The notes under the pieces are model-generated. The model was given only the letters and a program-made list of their open reading frames with translations. It did no database searches and was not told the DNA's origin. The position numbers and the translations under genes are program-made. Shown here in pieces: positions 10,230 to 21,692 of a DNA stretch of 64,000 bases; the first letter of the stretch is position 1, and every line of letters starts with the position of its first letter. This DNA comes from Capsaspora owczarzaki ATCC 30864 (lineage: Eukaryota; Opisthokonta; Filasterea): assembly GCF_000151315.2 (NCBI RefSeq), contig NW_011887296.1, forward strand, positions 1,512,998-1,576,997. Direction: 5' to 3'.

Positions 10230-12687
10230 TCACATTGACGTGCTCGAAGCCTGCCGAATCTCGCTACGGAGGGCGCGAAGTGTCTCGATGGCAGACACCC
10301 AGGCCTGCATGTTGGCTGTGTCGTGCGCCATTAAATAGTAGTCTCGACCGGGTACGGAAACAACGAACGTGGCCTTGTTTTTGTCTTGCATGAGATCGAG
10401 CTGGACGCGAACGTTCGTGATGGCGTCAATGTCAATGTGGCTGCAACCAACAAGCCGAGTCAAGCAAATCCAGTGAGCAAAACTCATGCGCATCGAAACA
10501 CAATTCAAAGGCCGATTCGACTCGTTTCGCATACCCCATTTCATTGATGTCATCGTTTTCCTTGTAGTAGGAGATCTTTCCTTGCCCATCGCACGAAAAC
10601 CAGCGTCGTCGCCACAGCTTGATCCAGCCCTTGTCGCCGAGCTTCATCAGCCAGCCGTTGAGCTGTGAGAAAAGAACACAAAAAATAAAAATAAAACATC
10701 ATCCAAACATTGTCAATCAACATCTCAAAGGATTCAGGACAAGGTGCAAATCAACGTCTCAGCAGGGCTGATCGTCTTACATCTTTAAGTGCAGCCATCT
10801 CTTTACGCTGCCGCTCCGATCGCTGACCCTCGCCTTGCGAGCTCTGCAGCGCAACGGTCAGAGTGGCGACCTTGTCATTCAGGGACCGAATGATCTCCTG
10901 CATATCGGAAGCCTGGTCCTCGAGTCGCGAAATGCGTTGACGACAGCGGTCAATCTCTGCGTCCTTCTCGGCCAGTTGCTCTTTCAACGCGGACGAGTGG
11001 TCCTTCTTGTCCTTTTTGCTGGATTCGCGCTCAGAAGAATACGAGTCGCTGGATTCGATCACAATCTTGGGCGCGGAAGTGGGGGCCGAGGAGGGAGCCT
11101 TGGCAGGACTGTCCTTGGCTTTGCTCTTTTCCTTTTCCTTCTCTTTTTCCTCCTTGTCATGCTCCTTGTCCTTTTCCTCGTGGTCCTTTTCCTTGTCTTT
11201 TCCCTTTTCCTTTGACTTGTCTCCAGAGAGGAACGAGACAACATTGTCGAACACTGAGCCCTTCCTGCCCGGTGATTCCGCCCTAAAGATCATCAAGCAT
11301 ACAATAGCAGGGTAGGCAAGAGGAAGGATGGGTGCGTGGGGGCTTAAAGTTAGCGCTCACAGTCGCAGCCACAAGAAAAAACGATCACCAAAACATCCAT
11401 TTTGTGCACCCTCACTTTTCGTCTTCTTCTCCACTGGCAGAATCATCATGCTCATCATGCGGGCCAGAAGTAGTGCGGGACCAAGTGCTGATCATGTCGT
11501 CGTCGCTGTGCCAAATCAAAGTACAAATCAGTGTTGACAACCTTCAAACGCAAAGAGGAATAGAAAAACAGAACACGGCGGGCATTACTCACGTCGCTCG
11601 GCCTTCCTTGAGAAACTCGCACGTGAAGCACACTTCGAGAACGACGTCCGAGAGTTTCTTGTGGATTGGCTTGAGGGCGATGGTTTCCTGGCGATCCAAC
11701 GCCGTCAGCGAAGCCATTCGGGCAATGTTGATTGTGCCAGTTGCGAGCACAATCTTGTCCTTGCCATCCTTTCCATGCGGCTGTATACAGCAATTGGTGT
11801 GTGAAGCACAATAAACGGATGAACATCCGTGGTGAGTGACGAGGGAATCGATCGATTCTGAGCATTGTTTTGTTTTGCTCACCTGTTCGAGCGAGATTTT
11901 GTAATCTTTGACGTCGAACTCGCCCTTGTTGTCCTAAAACCAGCCAAAACCAAAAACCCCATGTGCAACACCAACATCGCCGATTGTCAGCGTCACGTTC
12001 ACAAAGTGACAGTGGTGGATTGTGAACGGAGCTCTTCAACCGAGCGCCATCCACGCGGATCTCGAAATGCACTTTCAATCATCTTCTTGTTCTGCTTTGG
12101 CTTGCCTTGTAGAGGGTGACGATGAGCTCGAGAGTCTCGTCCCACTTGATGGTGGCAATGGTCGCCCCAGGTCTGGCTGCATCTGGATCGCGAGCGAACG
12201 TCCACGACGCCTCCTAACAACACATCCCACCCGGACGTAGGACACGCAGTACGGCAGATGCACAGAGTACAACACAACGAGGGAGGGGTCAGCATTGGAG
12301 CCACGCACAGGTGAGCAATCGACGATGATGACACGCTCCAAGCTCAGAAGCTTCCCAACCCGCGTCCTGGGGGGGGGGGTCTGAGCACCATACAAAACAC
12401 CCATCATCCCATATTCAACGATAGGAGGAGGGGAGATGTGGAGCGTACCTTTGTAGCGGCAGTGCGGTTGCTGCGCGACCAGACGACGTTCGCATCGCCC
12501 AAGTCGCTGTTTCTCAGTTTCAATGTGATGTTAGGGATGAGTCTCAGAAGTAAAGATCATCAACCACATGCAGCGCTCCAACTTACGCGCCGAGCTGGGC
12601 TTTCAGCGTGGCCGACTTGAACGTCGCAAAGAACTTGAACTTGAAGGCGGTTTTGCCGATGCGTTTAATCTTGCGAACGCTGAGCAT
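10230..12687 (-). CDS. NT-C2 / coiled-coil / PH protein, EHBP1-like N-terminus
   Basis: Nine exons: 12687-12587, 12506-12449, 12213-12106, 11933-11883, 11780-11593, 11505-11416, 11282-10781, 10662-10535, 10440-10230; 1437 nt, 478 aa. The N-terminal ~165 residues follow the NT-C2 domain of EHBP1: MLSVRKIKRIGKTAFKFKF (human MASVWKRLQRVGKHASKFQF), NVVWSRSNR, LELIVTLYKD, LATGTINI and FLKEGRATDDDM. Next come an acidic segment, a long Lys/Glu/Asp run, and a coiled coil (about residues 300-365). The C-terminus is a PH domain (GWLMKLGDKGWIKLWRRRWF to the final helix WVSAIETL). EHBP1 itself has CH and bMERB domains instead, so this is a different layout. NT-C2 and PH domains both contact membranes, so a role in endocytic traffic or membrane-cytoskeleton linkage is inference. 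Intron 3 has a GC donor (12105-12104). Confidence 0.85.
11934..12105 (-). other. GC-AG intron in the NT-C2 gene
   Basis: The exon ends TAC AAG and is followed by GCAAGC, the standard sequence of a GC-type 5' splice site. The acceptor GTTTTAG restores the frame at DNKGEFDV, which aligns with EHBP1 right after VTLFKD. Reading through the intron meets a stop within 10 codons. Confidence 0.8.
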
Positions 12688-13152
12688 TGGTGGAGCTGAG
12701 AAAGGTGTGAAAGAAGACTGAATTTTGGAGATGTTGCAGAGTGGTCGTATTTGGAGATATTCATCATCGACACGAGTCGAGAAGCAGCTCAAATCGATGT
12801 CTGCGAGAGATGATCCTGAACAAGCCGGATTCTGAGAAGGTTGAAAGATCGTTCGACCCGTGGCTTGGCTTATCCCCAGAACGAGTGGAGCGGCATTGTC
12901 TCGTTCTTGTACATGTATTGATCGAGAGCACGAAGGTGTCCGAGGACGCGTGCTTGCAAACGGAGCGAAACAAAGCGAGCCGGCTTTCCATTTGGATTTT
13001 CTGTTCTTCGCTGCTCAGACGCAAACCGCCCCCAAAACCAAAAAATGCAGCAGTTTTAAACAGCAGCCATTTTCGTGAGTGTTTTTTTTGTGCGATTTTT
13101 CTTGTTCTGAGATTTTCGTTTCTTCTTTTGACGCAGCCTCACTCCAATCACA
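12688..13152. promoter_or_regulatory. Divergent promoter region, NT-C2 gene / IDH3
   Basis: This 465-bp spacer separates two divergent starts. I found no coding exon in it. A GTGAGT-like donor near 13075 and a T-rich stretch could be a 5' UTR intron of the IDH3 gene. Confidence 0.4.
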
Positions 13153-15764
13153 ATGCTTTCGGTGTGTATTTGTTTTGCAGATGTTGGTGAACGTTCCGTA
13201 TCGCGTTTGATTTCTGTTTTAATCGCTGATTTCCCTCATACTCGTGCTCACTGATTGATGTCTGCGGTTTCGGCTAATTTTTTTTTTTCCCCCCTCTCTC
13301 TGTCTCGCTCTCTGTCTCTCTCTCGCTCTCTGCGCGATGACTCACCCCACCGACAGACACTCACCCGCACGTCTTCGTCGGTCCTCGCGACTGCCGGCGC
13401 CCGCCTCGCCAGCACCAGCGCCGCCTCGACGGTAACCGATGTCTTAACCCTGCTTTGCCGCTTGTTTGCTTGATTCTCGCTGCTGTCCCGCTCCATCTTC
13501 CTTCCTCCTCCTCCTCCCTCTCTCTATTTCTCGCTTTTACCGCTGATGCTGATTTCCGAGCTGGACTTTTCCGACGTCCAACAGCCAAAGAAGAAGCAAC
13601 AGAAAGACAAGCCGAGATCTCGCTTTATTTTATTTTATTTTTTATTTTTTATTTTTTTATTTTTTTATTATTTCTCCATGTGCTCAGTGTTCCAAACCTG
13701 CTCCCGCTGTCACTCATCATCATCACACACATCCAACCCCAGAGCATCACTCATACACATCGAATGAGTGAAGTGATGGCAGACTTTGTGTTGCTTTGGT
13801 GGGAGGGGGAGGGGGGAAGAGAGAGAGGGGGCTTTGTCGCGTTTTGAAGAGGGACGTGGATTGACAGATGCGACGATCGGAGAGCCCTTCTTGAGTGCTT
13901 GAGATCGAAGCTTGGTATTGAAGCTTGAGATTGAAGCTTGAGATCAAAGCTTGAGATCGAAGCTTGAGATCGAAGCTTGAGAGATTTTGGTCGATGGAAG
14001 TTGCAGTGCGGTCAAGTTCCGTTGGATTTCTGAAGATTCCCACCGCGGTCCATCGTGCTCTATGGACGTTTCCCATTGGCACTTGGATTGACGATGCCCT
14101 GCTAAAGCTTTCGCTTTCGCTGGCGTGAGATTTGGGGTGAACTCGGGCCACGGGATTGAGATTTCGATGCAATGTTTCATGGGATTCAACTTGCATTGGC
14201 ATTGCCCCTGTTCTACACCTTCGCTCCTCCTCCCCATTTCGATGCACATTCCATCATCAACTTTCAGTTCTTGTGCGAAGCCCCCTTTGTTCCGTGCCTG
14301 TCTCCCGATTGAACGACTTGCAAACGAAAAGAAAAAAATCCCCTTGCTCACGTGCAGCCTTCCGTTCTTGTCCAAAACAGCCCATTTCGGATACCCGCTA
14401 CGGCGGTCGCCAAACCGTCACGCTGCTGCCCGGTGATGGTATTGGCCCCGAGCTTGCCGATGTCGTCAAGACCATCTTTGCCAACGCCCGCGTGCCCGTC
14501 GACTTTGAGCAAATCAACGTCAACACCAAGGACTTGAAGAGCGAAAGCGACACACTGAACGAGGCCCTCCTCTCGCTCAAGCGCAACAAGGTCGGCCTCA
14601 AGGGCACCTTCCACACCCCGATTGGCAAGGGCGCTCACCGATCCTTCAACATGCACCTCCGCAAGGAGCTCGACCTGTTTGCCAACATTGTCAAGTGCCG
14701 CACCGTCCCCGGCTTTGCCACCCGGCACTCCAACGTCGATCTCGTCGTCATTCGCGAGAACACTGAGGGCGAGTACAGTGGTCTTGAGCACCAGGTGAGA
14801 TTTTGTGTGGAGAAGGATTGAATTGGTTCTGTTCGGCTTGTGTCGCTCTCTTTTGCTCATTCCTCTCTCTCGCTCCTCCTCTCTCGCACCCACCCCCATT
14901 CATAGTCGTCCCCCGGCGTCGTGGAAATGCTCAAGGTCATCACCCGCGCTAGCTCGTACCGCATTGCCAAGTTCGCCTTCGATTACGCCATCAAGAACAA
15001 CCGCAAGAAGGTCACTGCCGTGCACAAGGCCAACATCATGAAGCTCGGCGACGGTCTCTTCCTCAAGACCTGCACTGAGGTCTCTGCTCTCTACCCCAAC
15101 ATCAAGTTCGAGCCCATGATTGTCGACAACGCCTCCATGCAGATGGTCAGCAAGCCCGGCCAATTCGACGTCCTCGTCATGCCCAACCTCTACGGCAACA
15201 TTATCGGCAACATTGGTGCAGGTCTTGTTGGTGGTGCTGGTATTGTTCCCGGCATCAACATTGGCCGCGATTTCGCCGTTTTCGAGCCCGTACGTCTCTT
15301 TTTGTTTTCTTCTCTCTGCTCATGCTCATTTTTTTTTGTTTGGTTCTCGCCTTTTCCGTTGGCTTTGTTTGCCAACACTCAACTTCACCCTCTGATTGAT
15401 TAGGGTGCACGCCACGTCGCCAAGGATATCGAGGGCCAGAACGTTGCCAACCCCACCGCCATGATTTTCTCCAGCACCCTCATGCTCCGTCACTTGAATA
15501 TGTCCGACCACGCTGACTTGATTAGCCAAGCCGTGAAGCGAGTCATCCGAGAGGGCAAGGTGAGACCGTTGATTGCTTGTGATGAAAGCCAACAACAAAC
15601 CAAGCAGCCGCAAATGATTTATTTTGTGATTTTTTTTATTTTTTTTTTTTTTGCTTCTCGTTCGACAGTTCACGACCCGAGACATTGGCGGCACCAGCAC
15701 GACCACTGATTTCACCAAGGCTGTCCTGGAGCAGATTCACATTGCTCTTTCCCACAAGGCTTAA
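13153..15764 (+). CDS. NAD-dependent isocitrate dehydrogenase, beta/gamma-type subunit, mitochondrial
   Basis: Exons: 13153-13161, 13357-13431, 14381-14794, 14906-15289, 15404-15559, 15669-15764; 1134 nt, 377 aa. The conserved body begins [20 protein letters not shown] and holds [33 protein letters not shown] and the isocitrate/isopropylmalate dehydrogenase signature [17 protein letters not shown]. Wording such as [12 protein letters not shown] and [12 protein letters not shown] resembles animal IDH3G/IDH3B more than IDH3A, so a regulatory subunit of the TCA-cycle enzyme is likely. Exon 2 encodes a Ser/Thr/Ala/Arg presequence with no ATG. The only start found that keeps phase is a 9-nt coding exon (ATG CTT TCG, then GTGTGT), which is less sure than the rest. 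Intron 2 is unusually long (949 bp) and holds a tandem repeat. Confidence 0.88.
13891..13982. repeat. 13-mer tandem repeat in IDH3 intron 2
   Basis: Six to seven imperfect copies of a 13-base unit (GAAGCTTGAGATC) follow one another. Each carries a HindIII-like AAGCTT core. The run sits in the middle of the long second intron. Confidence 0.85.
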
Positions 15765-15955
15765 GCTTTTGGATTTTTGTTTTTTGATGCGCCGATTGCT
15801 GGTGTGAACGAGTATGAAGTGCGCTTTTTTTGTCAATTTTTAATTTCTCTCTTCTACACAGCAAGTCACGATATCGTTGATTGTACACTTCTCAAGCAGG
15901 GTACAGTAGTTTGGCTTTGTTCCATGCTATGAGATGATGCCAATTCGTCCGTTTT

Positions 15956-16294
15956 TTATGGCTGCCTTGCAAAGTGCTGGACTTCCGGTCCTGAGCCCGA
16001 TCGTGCTGCGCCGGATGCATAAGACGACGATGATGATAATGATGGATCTCGCAGTGCGCTCATGACGAGATACACGACAATCGCAAACAGAATGAATGCA
16101 ATGACGCGCGGATCGGTTGCGAATTGGCGCCACGCGCGCTTCACCGTGTCCTCCCTGCGATCAGCCGCAGCATCCCAGGCAGCCCTTCGAACCAGCTCGT
16201 CGGCAGAGAAGGCCAACCGAGCGACATCCACGCTGGCAGAGTCGCCGTCGCTCGTGTCGTTGCTGCGTCTTTGTCGCAGCTCTTGTGTTGACAT
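15956..16294 (-). CDS. Small single-pass membrane protein, unknown
   Basis: An intact ORF of 112 codons starts at ATG 16294. The N-terminal ~60 residues are charged (Arg, Asp, Ser). One hydrophobic segment, VIAFILFAIVVYLVM, lies at about residues 65-80, followed by a Ser/Gly tail of ~30 residues. The layout suggests a C-terminally placed anchor with a cytosolic N-terminus. The gene fits neatly between the IDH3 stop and the divergent start of the next gene, with a 117-bp shared promoter. I do not recognise the family. It could also be a chance ORF, but GC-rich codon use and position favour a gene. Confidence 0.5.
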   Translation of the reverse strand: MSTQELRQRRSNDTSDGDSASVDVARLAFSADELVRRAAWDAAADRREDTVKRAWRQFATDPRVIAFILFAIVVYLVMSALRDPSLSSSSSYASGAARSGSGPEVQHFARQP

Positions 16295-16411
16295 GTTGTT
16301 GGCTTTGTCAGATTATTGAAACGACTGAGTACCGAAGAAAAATGCTCAGATATCTGAGAATTGGGAGGCGATACAGGAGGTTTTTGGGGTTATTGTACAG
16401 TATCTCGTGCA

Positions 16412-17932
16412 ATGCTGCAACCGTGTGGAAAGACAAAGGCCGCAAACCATGCTCAGCAACCGTTCGGGGTTGACTTTCGCGCCCGTCCCAAAGTCAAGCT
16501 GAGTAAGTGACGACGTTTTTGACTGGAGCTGGTCAGCTTTTCTGTTAAATGAATGGAGATACAAGCAAGATGAGACGCTTATTTGTTCTTGGTTTATCGC
16601 AGTCTCGGCCGATCTCGCCCTCGAGCCTGTTGACCACAGTTTAGAATTGATTGAGCGGCTCGCAAAAATTCTGAAACAATGTCTCGACTCCATCTCCAAG
16701 GATCTGGCAAACCCACCGTCCAAGCCCGATCTGTGGGAGCGACTCGTTGTCCACCTCTTCAACTTGCGGGTGACTGCGTATCTTGCCCAACGCGTGCTGT
16801 CGGCATCTAAACCTCCTTCGGGTGCCATTCTTGTCCCTCTCATCAAGTTACTGCCTGGGGTCAAGTTCAGTGATGACTGCAAAAACCTGTCACTCATGCT
16901 GGATCCCAACACCTGGGACACGGATGTGTTCGTGCAACTTGCCCCAGAGAACGAGCCAGGAATCGATGCTTACATGCACGCCGACCTTGCTGGTCACGTA
17001 AGTTTGGAGATAGATATTGGTCGCGTTGTTGTTGGTTGAGTGGTCGTCACTTGAGTTCTCACTGTCTTTGCTGATGGCTGCCGACTATCAGGCGACGAAG
17101 AAACGTGTCGTCATTGGTCTGCAGATGAAGCTGCACATGCACCTCCAGTCGCCAGGCCCCGCTGAGCTTAGCAACTATGAACAATGGGCCCGCCAGCGAC
17201 TCGATCAGTCCTATGTGTCGAAAAACAAACGAAAGAGAGACAAGACGCTTGTTCTTGTGGGGGTCATGTCTCCTTCTCGGTTTGCAGCTCCTGACCCTCC
17301 TAAGCACTCGTGGGTGTTGGAGCGTAACGCGCTGGACCAATTCGCGCAAGGATTTCTGACTGTTGTGCGAAGTACGTATTAGTTCTCAGCCGATTGATGA
17401 GTAGAGCATGCGCTGACTGTTTGCTGCAACAGGCGCCTATTCGTTCGACCCGCATCACAGCCCTGCAACGCACATTGCGAGTTCCTTCTATTCGTGGGGC
17501 ACACAAACACAAGAAGTGTGCAATGCACTGGCGCACCTTCTCGTGCAGACTCGGCACCGAGCTCACCAGCGAGACAGCCTGCAGCAGTTCAAAACCGCAG
17601 AGGACCTGCGCCAGTTCTTGTTTGACCAAATCGGTGACTCCAAAGAGGTCTCGTTCACCCTGACGGAGAGAGGCGAAACAAAGCAAGTGACCTACACTCT
17701 CACAAAGGGCGATGTCCCACCGGTCAAGCACCTTGGCTGGTACTTTGCATTGCCTCGTAAGGCGCGTTCCGCAACGTCGTCCCAGCATGTCCAGTTAGAG
17801 ACTTTGGAAAAAGTTGATGGTTACGGCGTTGAACAGAATGAGTGCCGGCATTGTCTCGGCACATTTGCTGAGCCATGGTTGTGTGTTGTTCGCATTGTTT
17901 TGTGGTCTCCTCGATGTTTGTGCCACATGTAA
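16412..17932 (+). CDS. Unknown protein with possible PD-(D/E)XK-like core
   Basis: Four exons join in phase: 16412-16502, 16603-16997, 17092-17371, 17372+ via acceptor at about 17432 to stop 17932. The protein has an N-terminal helical part (SLELIERLAKILKQCL), then a segment of the form ENEPGIDAYMH followed by RVVIGLQMKL, and later a strand TLVLVGVM. An acidic residue plus PGIDA, then a strand ending Q-x-K, is the spacing seen in the restriction-like fold of Crinkler/RHS proteins. That reading is weak inference. The C-terminal region ends in a Cys-rich stretch whose stop overlaps a perfect GTAAGT donor (CAT GTAAGT), so the gene may continue through another intron. I do not recognise the gene and assign no function. 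Confidence 0.55.
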
Positions 17933-18272
17933 GTGTTACTTCAATTTGTACTGCATGCCGAAAAAGTACAAAGTTCAACTCCCTGTTTTCGCGTTACCAC
18001 CATGCGAGCGAGGTGCCACTGCTAGTTGGGTTGTGATACACTCCAACGCATACATGTCACTTCAATACACTTTTGTACAGCATCTGCGCGAAAGGTTCTC
18101 CCTTTCGACGACGGTAACTCTCAGTTTGGATGAGTCGAAACATTCACCCTACTTGAACCCTTTTGTTTTTCCTTTACAGCTGTCCTGTTTTGATTGTTGC
18201 TACTCGTATCAAGTTATTGCTTGTTATTGTTTTTGTCGTCTGAGGCGCTCAGTCCTCGCTCCCCCCGGTTCC
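17933..18272 (+). promoter_or_regulatory. Spacer before the SENP-like gene
   Basis: No convincing coding exon. The SENP frame stays open upstream through this stretch, but its translation is Cys/Phe/Tyr-rich and unlike a conserved protein. It includes a TTTTTCCTTTACAG acceptor-like site near 18179, which could serve a 5' UTR intron. Confidence 0.35.
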
Positions 18273-21200
18273 ATGCAAACGTACGGCGGTCGGCCCCGCG
18301 CGGTGCCCCGCCCTGCACCTCAGGACCAAAGCAGCCGACCACCAGAAGTACTCGCATCGAGCAAAGGAGACTGGCCGAGACCGCAGGCCGCGTCACGACG
18401 ACCGAGCCAGATTTCCAACGCCATTGCAATGCTGTCCAGCGTCCCACACATCGCCGCGGCAGGTCCATTCACGGCGTATTCAGATGCAGCGCAACATTCA
18501 ACACAGAGCAGGACTGGATCGAGCGTCCGGGGGCGAATGAAGTCGAGCTCAAACTCCAGCTCAAGCTCAAGCTCAGTCCTGTCGAGACCAAAGCGACCCG
18601 CGGATGAGAGCGCGCATCCGATGCAAGTACCAAAGCGTACAGTCATGTCTCAGGAGCGCAGCGGCGGGCGGCGCGACGAGGACGACCGGGTGCTCAGCGC
18701 CAATGGACTGGCAGCAGTGTCCGTGTCGATCGTCTTCTCGAACGAGACTGCGCCTGAATCCATGCAGAGTAGTGGCATGCCAAGACAGCAGGCATTGTCG
18801 CACATCCAAGGAAGGCTCGAGTCGGGCGGGCGGCTGCTGTTTGGCGAGCGTGGATTGCAATTGCTGCTTGAAACGCCGAGTTTCTCGGCCATTCGCGCAG
18901 ACGTGTGCGCTCAGCTGCAGCGGTACGCACACGGTCAAGCAGTAGGATGGCTCCGCCGGCGGGAAGCTCCGTCCACCTTTGACAGCGAGCGATTGTCCCG
19001 CATCCGCGATGAGGAAGACAACTTTCAGCTGTGGGAGTTTCCTTACGCGTGTCTCCGTCGCGTCAGAGTGCCGACAAACAGCAAGTTTATTCAAATCAAC
19101 CTGAACTCGAACATCTGGAGAGACATGCAGCGTACTCCCGACAGCGCAGCGCTCCCATTACTTCCAAATTGGCTGATTGTGGAGCTGCCCGTCGCAACGA
19201 GCGAGTTGAACGCTTCCGAGCTGAAAGACACGCTCTTAGACAAGCTTGTGGCCTCGAGGACTAGCGTTCAAGCACACGCGCTGCTGGAAGTTGAATGCGG
19301 CAGCGTCGAGCTTTCGATTCCTAGAAACTTTCAAACATCGTTGTCTGGCATCCCGCCAGCCCGCACCGTCGGCCAACGCCAGGTGGACTCTACTTCAACA
19401 AACACACCTAGTCTGCTCAGCATTGTCCCCAAAACGCCTCCATCGAGGGTGGTTGCTTCCCTCGACATGTTCAACACACCCTCGCCGACTTCCAGCAGCA
19501 ACTCATTGCTGCATTCTAGTAGCCATGTTTCCGGGGCCGCCACGTCGTCGCGAGCTGCCCACCGCACCGAGTCGGCATTTGCGAAGTCCTTTTACGAATC
19601 GGCAGGAACGCTGCGAAGTGGTCGGTCTCGGAGCTCGAGTCTTCCAAGTCGGCCTGGCCGGCGTTTCTCCGAAGTGGTAGACTTGAGTGATATCTCGCCT
19701 AGTAAGGATGGCTCTGAGGACGCCGTCGAAATCGTGACGCCAGCCAGCGCCAGGGACTTGACGTTTGAGTTTGAGTCGCAGCTTTCCAGGTTTGTAACGT
19801 GAACACTGCAGTGGATTTTGGGGATGCTCGTGATTTTTTTTTATTTGTGGTGAATTGGCGTGAAGGATCTGACTGCTCACAAACCAATTTGCTACATTGC
19901 GGAAACAAAAACCAGGCCATTTCTCTACGCACCGGCCCCAAAAGTTAACCTGCTCATCACCAACGCCGACTTGGCACGATTGAAGTCTGGCGAGTTTCTG
20001 AACGATGTCATTCTGCAGTTTTACTTGTGGTAGGCGCATTGAAGCATGGGGTCTGTGGACCAGCAGCTCGTTGCGCTCATCTGTACATGTCTGTGCACAA
20101 GGTACATCGAGTATTCTCTCCTATCCGAGGCGCAGCGCGCACGATGGCACGTCTTTAGCTCGTACTTTTACTTGAAGCTGACGACACAGCGAACCGATAA
20201 ATCGCCCGCGCGGTACGTGCTGCGTCTAACACGAGCCGATGGGGGCGAGGGTTTGGGGAAACCAGGTTTGGACGTCGCTGTGTTGCTGAATGCCGTGTTT
20301 TGACTACTCAGACTCTCCGCCGACGAGAAGGCCAAACTCCAGTACGAGAATGTAAAGTCGTGGACTCGAGACGTGGACATCTTTTCCAAAGACTTTGTGG
20401 CCGTGCCCGTGAATGAAAAGTACGTCAGGGGGTGTGTGCTGTTGTCTTGGTTTTCCATCTTTCCCCCCCCCCCTTCCGCTCATCTCACTCGATGATTCGC
20501 TTTGGCCGCGTTTTTTTTCCCGTAGTGCACATTGGTACTTGATTGTAATATGCTTTGCCGGGCAGTATGCACAAGCACAAAGCGTGGAGAATCCGTCGGA
20601 GGAGGTCGTCGCTTCGGACGATGTGTTTGAAGACACCAAGGCGGCCAATCTCGCACCAACGTACGGCACACCTTCCTTGAAGTGCGAGAATGCAAGAGAT
20701 TGGGGCGATGTTGGTTTTTTTCTTCTTGGAAGGCCAACCCGTTGCTGTTTGCTGTTTGTTGGTGCTTTTTGCTGTTCTGCTGCTTTTTTGGTTGCCGTTC
20801 GCGCAGCACACCTCGAATTATCGTCATGGATTCGCTTGGCGCCCAGAGAGCCCATGCCTCGCCCGTTAAATTGATCAAGCGGTAGGTATTTTCGCCGATG
20901 CAAACGTGTTGATTGCACTACTTATTTTTGTTTACATGTCTTGACGATTCGATTTTGGACTTTGCTTGCTTTCCGTGTTCGCTTTTTCTCACAGTTACCT
21001 GACTCTCGAATGGGCCAACAAGCGTCCAAACGAACCCGCAGTGTCCTTTGACAAAATGCCGCTGGTCAAGCCTCAGGTTGGATTTGGGTTGGATGTTGCT
21101 CAGTTGATACGTTCGCTGCAAACCCCCCCCCCTTGTTTTTTTTTTGTTCTTTTGCGCAGATTCCCAAGCAAAACAACTATTGCGATTGCGGCGTGTTTCT

Positions 21201-21692
21201 GCTGCACTACTTTGAGCTCTTTGCCACCAATCCAGACCGAGGGATGCGATGTGTAAGGTCATGCTTTTCTCGACAGGATGCTGTTCATCTTCTTGCTTTG
21301 CGGGACGTGTACATTGACTGTTGCTTTGTCCTCTCAATAATTGATGAGTGCAGGACAAGGATTGGTTTGCAGCGACAGACGTCTCGGGCAAGCGCCCGGC
21401 CATTCGCGGCCTCATTCTATCGCTCGCTGAAGCCCAGCAGCACGACGAGCAAAAGCGATCGCCGTCACCAAGGGACCACGAGGATGAGTCTTCCACGCTA
21501 GAAGCAGCAGATGACAACCGTCGCGTCATGGAGGGTGGCACCGTCGACAACAACAGCGACGCGCCGTTGGAGACACCACCCTCCGACCCCTCGGCCTCGG
21601 ACTCCATCACCCTCCTCAAGCAGGACCAGGACCAGGACCAGGACCAGGACCAAGACAGTGTTTACAACGTGCTCAGCTCTGCTTCTGCATGA
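18273..21692 (+). CDS. SENP6/7 (Ulp2)-like SUMO protease
   Basis: Nine exons: 18273-19789, 19916-20029, 20102-20212, 20312-20419, 20526-20660, 20807-20881, 20995-21076, 21160-21252, 21354-21692; 2574 nt, 857 aa. The first ~500 residues are Ser-rich and disordered. Then comes the C48 peptidase: DLARLKSGEFLNDVILQFYL, FSSYFYLKLT, the catalytic His in AHWYLIVI (about 619), Asp in IVMDSL (670), Gln in PKQNNYCDCGVFLL (718) and Cys before Gly (724). All four key residues are present, so an active deSUMOylase is expected. The long insert between the His and Asp parts (acidic, EEVVASDDVFED) is the split catalytic domain of the Ulp2/SENP6/7 branch, which trims poly-SUMO chains. The C-terminus is acidic with a (DQ)n run. 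Start chosen at the first ATG after the low-quality upstream frame. Confidence 0.9.

Noticed and set aside
17814-18272. In-frame upstream extension of the SENP-like ORF
   Set aside because: The translation is Cys/Tyr/Phe-rich and unlike any SENP N-terminus; the first sensible Met is at 18273.
21121-21150. C and T runs in SENP introns as regulatory signals
   Set aside because: Such homopolymers occur in nearly all introns here and act simply as polypyrimidine tracts.
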